A stretch of 5,152 bases of DNA, from contig CALIJD010000220.1 of the NCBI GenBank assembly GCA_938017885.1, positions 1-5,152 on the forward strand. Reading direction: 5' to 3'. The translations under genes and the position numbers were made by a program. The stretch's first letter is position 1; each line of letters opens with the position of its first letter. The stretch comes from an uncultured Granulicatella sp. (GTDB lineage: Bacteria > Bacillota > Bacilli > Lactobacillales > Aerococcaceae). Below, in pieces: positions 1 through 5,152 of the stretch. The notes below the pieces were generated by a model, which saw only the letters and a list, made by a program, of their open reading frames with translations, was not told the DNA's origin and did no database searches.

Positions 1-466
1 CCCCTGCATGTGTTGTGTATCCTAAGCCTTTACCCGCATTAATTAGCGCTGTTACGACATCGTAATTTGCAATGGCTGGAAATTCAATCGGAGCATACTC
101 GCGTGTTGTCCCTTCTGTACGAATCGCACCTGTCGCAATTACGATATCGCCACCTTTAACGTCGATATCAATTCCGCCACATGTTCCAACACGGACAAAT
201 GTATCTGCACCACTACGTACTAATTCTTCAAGCGCAATTGCAGCTGACGGTCCACCGATCCCTGTTGAAGTCACACTTACTTTTTCTCCGTCTAAGTATC
301 CTGTATACGTAACATATTCACGATTATCGGCTACTAACTGCGCATTCTCAAAGTGTTCTGCAATTTTAGCACAGCGTTTTGGGTCCCCTGGTAAAATCAC
401 ATAGCGACCTACATCCCCTTTACGTGTATGGATATGATATTGTAATCCCTCTTCTGAATATTTCAT
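1..466 (-). CDS. udp: Uridine phosphorylase, N-terminal 155 residues (gene cut by window edge)
   Basis: This cytoplasmic enzyme of nucleoside phosphorylase family 1 splits uridine with phosphate into uracil and ribose-1-phosphate for pyrimidine salvage. The minus-strand frame is open from the ATG at 466 to the window edge. Family motifs are in the expected places: PGDP at residues 26-29 (phosphate-site loop, start of the fold), STGIGGPS at 67-74, and RVGTCGGI at 92-99, whose Arg belongs to the phosphate site. YAPIEFPA near 124-131 and TTHAG at the cut end resemble E. coli Udp (FAPLEFPA, TTHVG), which favours uridine phosphorylase over DeoD-type purine nucleoside phosphorylase. PGDP falls at almost the same residue number as in E. 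coli Udp, supporting this start, as does the AAGGAAGG ribosome binding site just upstream. About 100 C-terminal residues are missing, including the base-specificity region, so a broader pyrimidine or purine nucleoside specificity cannot be excluded. Confidence 0.87.
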   Translation of the reverse strand, partial: MKYSEEGLQYHIHTRKGDVGRYVILPGDPKRCAKIAEHFENAQLVADNREYVTYTGYLDGEKVSVTSTGIGGPSAAIALEELVRSGADTFVRVGTCGGIDIDVKGGDIVIATGAIRTEGTTREYAPIEFPAIANYDVVTALINAGKGLGYTTHAG

Positions 467-471
467 GAATA

Positions 472-479
472 CCTTCCTT
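472..479 (-). promoter_or_regulatory. Ribosome binding site of udp
   Basis: On the minus strand AAGGAAGG lies 5 bases before the ATG at 466. It fixes that ATG as the start. Another ATG at 492 is out of frame with udp and has no comparable ribosome binding site. Confidence 0.7.
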
Positions 480-483
480 CCCT

Positions 484-577
484 GCACCCCATGTGCCTCA
501 ATATTCCCTAGCAAACTAGGAAGGGGCCATGGTTTTTCCATAGCCCCAGATAGGAGGATGATGACAAATCTTCATCA
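484..577 (-). other. Structured untranslated leader of udp (four hairpins, role unknown)
   Basis: Read on the minus strand, four inverted repeats follow one another before the udp start. They are TGATGA/TCATCA with a 7-base loop (559-577), a strong 10-bp stem GGGGCTATGG/CCATGGCCCC with an AAAAA loop (523-547), CCTAG/CTAGG with a 4-base loop (507-520), and GCAC/GTGC (484-496) just before the ribosome binding site. The strong stem pairs fully only as minus-strand RNA, where its one odd position is a G-U wobble; on the plus strand it is a C-A mismatch. No clean run of U follows it, so it is a poor intrinsic terminator. It might weakly end the coiA transcript, stabilise the udp mRNA, or be a regulatory leader. 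I recognise no PyrR site, T-box or known riboswitch core. Confidence 0.45.
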
Positions 578-581
578 AATA

Positions 582-608
582 ATTATGCCTATAGATGCCT
601 TTTTGCAA
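582..608 (-). promoter_or_regulatory. Weak candidate promoter for udp
   Basis: On the minus strand a -35-like TTGCAA (603-608) and a -10-like CATAAT (582-587) are separated by 15 bases, shorter than the ideal 17. Transcription would begin near 575, placing all but the first hairpin of the leader in the mRNA. The match is modest; udp could also be reached by readthrough from coiA. Confidence 0.3.
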
Positions 609-670
609 GTATAGTTGAAAGGATTAAATAATTGGATATACAGTTACCATAATTATCTCTATTTGCCTCT

Positions 671-1768
671 TCATCCCTCTACACTCATGAATATTTTACC
701 AAAATTACCATTGTTTTGCAAACGGTTCATTTTTGATTTTGGATACGCAATTTTTATTTTTTTATCAGCTAATAGCTCGTCTATGAACTCCCAAATACAA
801 GCCTCCATCTGACTTTCTGGATTCGAGACTGGACGCAAGAATGGTCGCCAGACTTCTTTCACCCTTTCCATAAAATCCATCATTTCAACATCCTCACCAA
901 AAGCCATTTGTTCCAACAATATCCACGCATGTCCCTTCCACACAAGATTAGGCACCTTAAACGTCTCCGTATAAATTGGGAACGTTAAGAAAGAATTTGG
1001 AAGGTCTTCTATGGTTTGACGGCATCGGTATAACTTTACGAGAAATGCCCTCGTGAGTGGAGACGCTAATTTCTTAAAAAGCATTGTATCCCTTGACGTC
1101 CATTTCATCTCTCTATTCGGTTTTAAGTGTGCTTTTACAGGAACAGAATCTTCGACAAGCTTCTTCCACTTTTTCCACGAGAACGATAAGAGTGGTACCC
1201 GTACTATTTGATACGTCATCTGCTGAGATCGAGGCTTTATCTTAATTCGCGTATGAAAAATCATCTCCCCCTTCACAAAGAAAATTAAATAATTCCCTAA
1301 TTGTGGATGATATTTCATTAAATAGCTAAAGGTATCTGTCAATTTATGCTGGCTTTCATAATTCTCTCCTAAAATCCAGTGGACAGGCATTCCAATGTCA
1401 CCTAAATGTTTCGTCCGCTCTACGATATCCTCAGGAGAAATTACGCTACATTGATACTCAATACACCAAGCATTCTTGCCTTCTGTGACGACGATATCTG
1501 GAATCTGTTCAATAGACGACACATACGGTTCTAACTCAGCATGAAAGTCATGACTCTTCAGACTTTCTAGCAATAGGTGCTTTCCTTCTTGATGTGCCTG
1601 AGTTTCCTCCTGCCTGTGTTTCTTTGGAATATGCGCAAAGAACACGACTCCATTTCTAGAAACCTTCTTCATCACTTCTTCCCCACACTCTGGGCAAAAG
1701 CAAACCTCATCTTCCTTTATTTGGGTTGCATGGACTAAATCCCCTGATTTCGTTCGAACAATATTCAT
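671..1768 (-). CDS. coiA: Competence protein CoiA (nuclease-fold transformation protein)
   Basis: CoiA-family proteins (365 residues here, within the usual range) are needed in streptococci for natural transformation, at a step after DNA uptake while the incoming strand is recombined; they act in the cytoplasm. The N-terminal region has a zinc-ribbon-like cysteine cluster CFCPEC (C23, C25, C28), followed by FFAH (H46). A nuclease core of PD-(D/E)xK type follows: an AHQEGK helix with E61, PD at 90-91, and IEYQ with E104 and Q106, where Gln replaces the classical Lys as is common in this family. The C-terminal half is charged, has no membrane segment, and I recognise no further domain in it. 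In-frame GTG 1777 and ATG 1774 lie further upstream, but ATG 1768 is best placed after GAGGTGAT. No promoter fits between the ohyA terminator and this start, and there is no clear terminator after the TGA. It is intact; whether the host is competent cannot be told from here. Confidence 0.88.
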   Translation of the reverse strand: MNIVRTKSGDLVHATQIKEDEVCFCPECGEEVMKKVSRNGVVFFAHIPKKHRQEETQAHQEGKHLLLESLKSHDFHAELEPYVSSIEQIPDIVVTEGKNAWCIEYQCSVISPEDIVERTKHLGDIGMPVHWILGENYESQHKLTDTFSYLMKYHPQLGNYLIFFVKGEMIFHTRIKIKPRSQQMTYQIVRVPLLSFSWKKWKKLVEDSVPVKAHLKPNREMKWTSRDTMLFKKLASPLTRAFLVKLYRCRQTIEDLPNSFLTFPIYTETFKVPNLVWKGHAWILLEQMAFGEDVEMMDFMERVKEVWRPFLRPVSNPESQMEACIWEFIDELLADKKIKIAYPKSKMNRLQNNGNFGKIFMSVEG

Positions 1769-1772
1769 TCCC

Positions 1773-1780
1773 ATCACCTC
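1773..1780 (-). promoter_or_regulatory. Ribosome binding site that decides the coiA start
   Basis: On the minus strand GAGGTGAT, an eight-base match to the 16S rRNA anti-Shine-Dalgarno complement, ends 4 bases before the ATG at 1768. The alternative starts GTG 1777 and ATG 1774 lie inside this site and could not use it, so the longer 368-residue reading is unlikely. Confidence 0.75.
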
Positions 1781-1793
1781 AACAACAGATACG

Positions 1794-1825
1794 AAAAAAC
1801 CTCTCTAAGAGACTTAGAGAGGTTT
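1794..1825 (-). terminator. Rho-independent terminator of ohyA
   Basis: As minus-strand RNA, a 13-bp perfect stem (arms 1813-1825 and 1797-1809, a CCTCTCTAAG-type sequence) closes a 3-base loop and runs straight into a U tract (six T at 1794-1799, partly paired in the stem). It begins 6 bases after the ohyA stop. The plus strand has no T tract after the stem, so it works in one direction only. The stem ends only about 25 bases before the coiA start. Confidence 0.9.
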
Positions 1826-1831
1826 CACTCA

Positions 1832-3604
1832 TTAGATTAAGTTTGCGTCTTTGAGAAGTTCTTCAATCATCGTACCTTTAATTTTCTTAGCAGCACGTTT
1901 TTCAAATAATTTCACTAAGAATGGCACTTTTACATCAGCTAATTTCTTACCATCCATCAAGCGGCTTGTTGATTTTGTAAGAACACGTAAATCATAAGCT
2001 GAAGCGAACACTTCTGGCACACCACGATCGACATCGAGCAATGTATACACAGCTTCCATCGCTGTACGAACAGAATATTCTGTTGTAAACACAGTATCTC
2101 GAGGAGTTTCTGCGAAGTTACCGATGAAAGCAATATTCTTAGAACCGTTTGGAACAACGAGTGGACGGTCGCCATCTTTACGCGCCATGAAGTAGCTTGT
2201 GATATAAGGCATGTTGCAAGGCACAGTGCTAGATCCTTCGCTGGCAAATTCATGAATTAATTCTTCTGGAACACCCATGTGGTATAACCATTCTTCAGCA
2301 ATTTCAATCCCTGTACATTCTTCGATTGGTTTTTTCACATAGTTTCCTTCAATTCCTGAATATAATCCGTAAATCCATACGACTAATTCATCTTTACTTT
2401 GCGCTTTGAAGTGTGGTTGACGGTTTAATGTGTAGCTCATCATCCAGTTTGAGTCGCGAACCGTTACGATTCCTCCTGTTACCACTTTTCCGGCATAAGG
2501 ATCACGTTTAGAGATTTTTTGAATATACTGCGCGATACGTTTATCTTTTACAGTTGTTGTAGCTGAAACGAACCAGCTTTGGTCTGGTAAGTTTTCGCAG
2601 AACACTTCAGGATGTCCGAAACGTTCATCTTGTTTCGCTAAGTTTTTCCATAAGCTCCATGCCCCGCCTAATTCTTTTGAAATTGGAGCTGGAGTGTTGT
2701 TATCCCCGTATGTTGTCGCAGCAGTAATACTTCCGTTTGTCACGAACACTAAATCATTTTCTGTTAAATTGCGTGTTTCTAAAACGCCGCCTACTTCTAA
2801 TACAAGTTCTTTAGCAATCATGTCGCTTTCGACATGTTCAACAATCACATTTTTAACAACTGTATCGTATTCGAATTGTACATTATGTTTTTTTAAGTAG
2901 TTCACAAGTGGTAAAACGAGTGATTCATATTGGTTGTATTTCGTAAATTTCAATGCAGATAAGTCAGGTAGACCATCGATATGGTGAATGAAACGTAAAA
3001 TGTAACGGCGCATTTCAATGGCTGAATGCCATTTTTCAAAAGCAAACATACTAGCCCAATAAGTCCAGAAGTTTGATTCGAAGAACTCTTCGCTGAATAC
3101 ATCGGTAATTTTTAACCCTTGCAATTCAGATTCAGATGTCATGTATAACTTGACCATTTCTTCACTTGATTTGTCGCTTAACGTGAATTGACCATCGTCT
3201 GGAATCCGTTGTCCTTTATTTTCAATTACACGGCAATACGAGAAGTTAGGATCTTCTTTATTAAGCCAGTAGAACTCATCTAGTACAGAGGCATCTTCGA
3301 CTTCTAGTGAAGGAATTGATCTGAATAAGTCCCATAAACATTCGAAGTGGTCTTCCATTTCACGACCTCCACGAATAATGAATCCGCGCGTTGGATTTAA
3401 GATTCCATCCAAACTTCCTCCAGCAAGTGGAAGTTCTTCTAAAATATGAATATTTTCTCCTTTCATTTGGCCATCTCTCACTAAGAAGGCAGCCGCTGAT
3501 AAAGATGCAAGTCCTGAACCAACTAAGTAAGCTGATTTTTGGTCAACGCCTTGTGGTTTTTTAGGGCGGGCAAATGCTTCGTAATTTCCGTTTGAATGAT
3601 ACAT
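1832..3604 (-). CDS. ohyA: Oleate hydratase (FAD-dependent fatty acid double-bond hydratase)
   Basis: The enzyme adds water across the cis-9 double bond of oleate and related unsaturated fatty acids, giving 10-hydroxy acids (EC 4.2.1.53). The family was formerly called 67-kDa myosin-cross-reactive antigen. It is a peripheral cytoplasmic-face enzyme thought to detoxify host or dietary unsaturated fatty acids. The 590 residues match the length and pattern of the staphylococcal enzyme from the first residues ([14 protein letters not shown]). A dinucleotide-binding motif [13 protein letters not shown] lies at 29-41, with [15 protein letters not shown] at 53-67. The RGGREME loop (78-84) carries E82, and MRRY carries Y201; these correspond to the acidic and tyrosine residues proposed as catalytic. 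[19 protein letters not shown] (495-513) is the conserved C-terminal FAD segment, and a basic tail (569-576, with KRAAKK) fits membrane association. An AGGAGGA ribosome binding site sits at 3611-3617. It has its own candidate promoter and terminator, so is probably monocistronic. No truncation or missing key residue was seen. Confidence 0.97.
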   Translation of the reverse strand: MYHSNGNYEAFARPKKPQGVDQKSAYLVGSGLASLSAAAFLVRDGQMKGENIHILEELPLAGGSLDGILNPTRGFIIRGGREMEDHFECLWDLFRSIPSLEVEDASVLDEFYWLNKEDPNFSYCRVIENKGQRIPDDGQFTLSDKSSEEMVKLYMTSESELQGLKITDVFSEEFFESNFWTYWASMFAFEKWHSAIEMRRYILRFIHHIDGLPDLSALKFTKYNQYESLVLPLVNYLKKHNVQFEYDTVVKNVIVEHVESDMIAKELVLEVGGVLETRNLTENDLVFVTNGSITAATTYGDNNTPAPISKELGGAWSLWKNLAKQDERFGHPEVFCENLPDQSWFVSATTTVKDKRIAQYIQKISKRDPYAGKVVTGGIVTVRDSNWMMSYTLNRQPHFKAQSKDELVVWIYGLYSGIEGNYVKKPIEECTGIEIAEEWLYHMGVPEELIHEFASEGSSTVPCNMPYITSYFMARKDGDRPLVVPNGSKNIAFIGNFAETPRDTVFTTEYSVRTAMEAVYTLLDVDRGVPEVFASAYDLRVLTKSTSRLMDGKKLADVKVPFLVKLFEKRAAKKIKGTMIEELLKDANLI

Positions 3605-3621
3605 AGTAATTCCTCCTAGTT

Positions 3622-3634
3622 CCTGAAAATCAGG
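3622..3634 (-). other. Small hairpin in the ohyA leader
   Basis: On the minus strand CCTGA/TCAGG closes a 3-base loop, ending 4 bases before the AGGAGGA ribosome binding site (3611-3617). It leaves that site exposed and has no U tail, so it is not a terminator. A role in mRNA stability or translation is possible but unproven. Confidence 0.35.
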
Positions 3635-3674
3635 TTTTGTTCTTTACATGCATTACTCTACTCCTGTTTTGTGA

Positions 3675-3701
3675 ATAGTACCATAGACAAAAAAATCCCA
3701 A
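3675..3701 (-). promoter_or_regulatory. Candidate ohyA promoter (extended -10)
   Basis: On the minus strand TGGTACTAT gives an extended -10 (TG at 3682-3683, TACTAT at 3675-3680). A -35-like TTGGGA (3696-3701) lies 15 bases upstream. The spacer is short, which an extended -10 can tolerate. Predicted transcription start is near 3668, giving a leader of about 65 bases. The spacer is largely the U tract of the tetR terminator, so terminator and promoter are superimposed. Confidence 0.45.
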
Positions 3702-3725
3702 TGTCCAAACTTTGGACACTGGGAT
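3689..3725 (-). terminator. Rho-independent terminator of the TetR gene
   Basis: As minus-strand RNA, a 14-bp stem (arms 3712-3725 and 3695-3708, one G-U wobble) closes a 3-base loop and is followed by a run of U (3689-3694 plus the last stem base). The stem starts 19 bases after the tandem TAA TAA stop of the regulator. It pairs fully only on the minus strand. Confidence 0.9.
3702..3718. promoter_or_regulatory. Perfect 17-bp palindrome, candidate TetR-family operator
   Basis: TGTCCAAACTTTGGACA is an 8+1+8 perfect inverted repeat. It forms the upper part of the tetR terminator stem and lies directly upstream of the candidate ohyA -35. TetR-family dimers bind palindromes of about this size, and from memory the DhaS operator of Lactococcus also carries GGACA/TGTCC half-sites. 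I did not notice a second copy of the full palindrome in the window. Its symmetry could simply reflect its terminator role, so the operator call is inference. Confidence 0.45.
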
Positions 3726-3744
3726 GAAATTGTAAAGTATTTTA

Positions 3745-4287
3745 TTAAGAAACGCGAGCCACAATCGTTCCAATCATAACTTGTTCGATTTTTTCAACAA
3801 GTTCTTTAGCCGTACCAGGCATTTGACGACTAATCCAATCAAGACCTACCCCAACAAGTGCATACGTATAAAACTCAATTGAGAATTGTACTTGTTCCGC
3901 TTCTGCACCACTCACTTTAATTTCATTAAAAATTAAATCGGTTAAGAATCTTTCTACTTCTCTTTGTAAGAGCCGCTCAACATTTTCTTTACTAACAGAG
4001 CGATACGTGTTAAGAACAAAGTTTCGATTATCATCCATATATTGGAACAGTGCCTCTAAGGCATCTTGCCAATTCTCATAAGAAATATTTTCTCCGAGTG
4101 TGATATGCGCCTCATTCAAATAAATCCATTCTACTAATTCATATATATCATGGAAATGATTATAAAACGTTTGACGACTAATACCGCACTTCTTCGTTAA
4201 ATCTTGTATGGTAATTTTCGTCAACGGCCGTTCATTCATTAATTCTTTTAATGTATTACCTAACATCTTTTTAACAACAAGTGTCAT
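3745..4287 (-). CDS. TetR/AcrR-family regulator, small DhaS-like type
   Basis: This 180-residue one-domain-pair regulator has an N-terminal TetR DNA-binding helix-turn-helix at residues 23-46 (ITIQDL, then CGISRQTFYNHF, with the FYNHF signature). LVEWIY at 51-56 is typical of the short TetR group whose C-terminal ligand domain resembles the Lactococcus DhaS activator. Residues 75-180 form the all-helical dimerisation and ligand domain, with no cysteine or metal-binding cluster that would suggest a metal sensor. The ATG at 4287 is preceded by AGAGGGA (4293-4299); the next ATG (residue 8) has no ribosome binding site. The gene ends in tandem TAA TAA. It sits 47 bases after a FakB-type gene and 140 bases before oleate hydratase, which suggests a fatty-acid-related ligand and ohyA as target. 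The ligand, and whether it represses or activates, cannot be read from the sequence. Confidence 0.87.
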   Translation of the reverse strand: MTLVVKKMLGNTLKELMNERPLTKITIQDLTKKCGISRQTFYNHFHDIYELVEWIYLNEAHITLGENISYENWQDALEALFQYMDDNRNFVLNTYRSVSKENVERLLQREVERFLTDLIFNEIKVSGAEAEQVQFSIEFYTYALVGVGLDWISRQMPGTAKELVEKIEQVMIGTIVARVS

Positions 4288-4307
4288 TTGTATCCCTCTG
4301 TTTCATG

Positions 4308-4336
4308 AAGAAAAAGAGCGGGTTCCCCCACTCTTT
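4308..4336 (-). terminator. Rho-independent terminator of the degV-family gene, overlapping its stop codon
   Basis: As minus-strand RNA, AAAGAGTGGG (4327-4336) pairs with CCCGCTCTTT (4313-4322) around a GGAA tetraloop, with one U-G wobble. A U-rich tail UUCUU follows. The first stem bases are the last two of the TAA stop (4335-4337), so a terminating ribosome would cover the stem. The tail reaches to about 20 bases before the TetR start, leaving no room for a separate tetR promoter after it. Confidence 0.8.
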
Positions 4337-5152
4337 ATTTTTCTAAATTCTTTTCTTGTACGATATCCCAAGAGAAGCCTAAAGCCCCTTCACCAAGGTG
4401 AGTTCCAACAACTGGACCAAAATAGGCCAATGATGTTCGTAATTTAGGATATTGTTCTTGCATTTTTTGTCTCCACGCTTCACCAGCTTCTGGTGCATTG
4501 GCATGAATAATGACTAATTCATAGCCATCTCCATCCGTCGTTCCTGTTTCATCTGCAAATAATTGCTCAATTCGTTTCATCGCTTTTTGTTGTGTACGAA
4601 TTTTCTCGAAAGGAACAATTTTTTTATCGACAAATGTCAAAATTGGCTTGATTTTCAACATAGAGCCCACTAATGCAGCCCCTGCAGATAAACGTCCACC
4701 GCGTTGTAAATTGCTTAAATCATCAACGATAAAGTAGGCTGTCGTACGATCAATTAATCGTTGAACAGTTTCAACAATTTCTGAAGGAGAATACTCTCCA
4801 GATTTTGCCATTACCGCTGCTAATTTTACAGCTCTTGCTTGAGGTGCACAACTAATCCCTGAATCAATTGGATAAATCGGCACTTCATCTTTCATGTCAT
4901 CGGCCACAGCCACACAAGTTTGATAAGTCCCACTAATTCCGCTAGAAATAGTAATAGGAATAATAGCATCATAATCTTTTGCAAGTTCGCGGAATAATTC
5001 GTAAGTTTCTCCTACTGGTGGTTGTGTACTCGTTGGAAAGATTGAAGAAGATTTTACTTTTGCATAAAATTCTTCAGATGAAATATCTATATCTTCACGA
5101 TACGTCTCTTGTCCAAAAATAACAGACAACGGCATCACATATACATTTAGCT
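4335..5152 (-). CDS. DegV-family (FakB-type) fatty-acid-binding protein, 5' end cut by window edge
   Basis: DegV proteins enclose one fatty acid molecule. The FakB members present it to the kinase FakA, which makes acyl-phosphate for phospholipid synthesis, so exogenous fatty acids can be used. The visible 271 codons cover all but roughly the first 20 residues. The frame continues past the GTG at 5138 as LNVYVMPLSVIFG to the edge, so that GTG is an internal Val codon, not a start. Counting from that GTG as 1, visible motifs are PTSTQP (35-40), SSGISGTYQ (65-73), IDSG (91-94), LSNLQRGGRLS (141-151) and GTHLGEGALG (245-254). Thr of TS-QP and Ser of SG-SGTYQ contact the lipid carboxylate in FakB structures, and the GGR and GTH-G-GALG segments are family signatures. 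Chain preference (saturated or oleate type) cannot be read reliably. Neighbouring oleate hydratase suggests unsaturated acids. No fakA kinase gene is in the window. Confidence 0.93.
   Translation of the reverse strand, partial: LNVYVMPLSVIFGQETYREDIDISSEEFYAKVKSSSIFPTSTQPPVGETYELFRELAKDYDAIIPITISSGISGTYQTCVAVADDMKDEVPIYPIDSGISCAPQARAVKLAAVMAKSGEYSPSEIVETVQRLIDRTTAYFIVDDLSNLQRGGRLSAGAALVGSMLKIKPILTFVDKKIVPFEKIRTQQKAMKRIEQLFADETGTTDGDGYELVIIHANAPEAGEAWRQKMQEQYPKLRTSLAYFGPVVGTHLGEGALGFSWDIVQEKNLEK

Noticed and set aside
72..404. Plus-strand open frame of 110 codons
   Set aside because: It lies opposite the udp coding sequence, has no ribosome binding site and shows low-complexity Ser/Pro/Thr content typical of an antisense shadow.
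467..670. Known riboswitch, T-box or PyrR attenuator in the udp leader
   Set aside because: No recognisable T-box motif, purine-riboswitch core or PyrR binding-loop consensus, and no terminator with a U tract. It is reported only as an unassigned structured leader.
615..812. Plus-strand open frame of 65 codons beginning with TTG
   Set aside because: Most of it overlaps the conserved coiA gene antisense; its sequence is AT-driven and it has no recognisable family or good ribosome binding site.
1790..1799. TACGAAAA sequence resembling a competence com-box near coiA
   Set aside because: It is on the plus strand, pointing away from coiA, and is the complement of the terminator U tract. The minus strand has no matching box.
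1957..2253. Minus-strand 98-codon frame inside ohyA
   Set aside because: It is an alternative frame of the well-conserved oleate hydratase gene, with no independent start signal.
2694..2900. Plus-strand open frame opposite ohyA
   Set aside because: Antisense shadow of a conserved coding region.
4208..4447. Plus-strand open frame spanning the tetR/degV junction
   Set aside because: It runs antisense through two real genes and a terminator and has no recognisable product.
5109..5116. TTGTCCAA near the degV end as a second copy of the 3702-3718 half-site
   Set aside because: It is within coding sequence (Phe-Gly-Gln), is a single half-site without a matching inverted partner at the right spacing, and is likely chance.
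5136..5138. GTG codon that could be taken as the start of the DegV-family protein
   Set aside because: The same frame stays open upstream to the window edge and reads LNVYV before MPLSVIFG, as expected for the interior of a DegV domain. The true start lies outside the window.

Overview
The window is a low-GC Bacillota segment. The gene set (competence protein CoiA, staphylococcal/listerial-type oleate hydratase, small TetR regulator, DegV/FakB protein), the strong AGGAGG-type ribosome binding sites and the U-tailed intrinsic terminators suggest class Bacilli, probably Lactobacillales or a relative. I cannot name the genus from sequence alone. All five genes lie on the minus strand, so transcription runs from high to low coordinates.

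Layout in transcription order: (1) 5152-4335, DegV-family (FakB-type) fatty-acid-binding protein whose 5' end is cut by the window edge; its terminator overlaps the stop codon. (2) 4287-3745, TetR/AcrR regulator of the small DhaS-like type, with a strong terminator. (3) A 140-base intergenic region holding that terminator, a perfect 17-bp palindrome inside its stem, a candidate extended -10 promoter and a small leader hairpin. (4) 3604-1832, oleate hydratase (ohyA), with a strong terminator. (5) 1768-671, competence protein/nuclease CoiA, starting only about 25 bases after that terminator. (6) A 204-base leader with several hairpins. (7) 466-1, the first 155 residues of uridine phosphorylase, cut by the window edge. 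No stretch over 300 bases lacks a gene. I saw no tRNA, rRNA, CRISPR array, insertion sequence or transposon end.

The most interesting reading is that the first three genes form a small unsaturated-fatty-acid response module. A FakB-type protein would carry exogenous fatty acid to the FakA kinase, and OhyA would hydrate (detoxify) oleate-type acids. The TetR protein between them is a candidate lipid-responsive regulator of ohyA through the 3702-3718 palindrome. Each component belongs to a known family; the link between them, and the idea that one palindrome is both terminator stem and operator, are inference. CoiA (natural transformation) and uridine phosphorylase (pyrimidine salvage) look functionally unrelated to this module and to each other.
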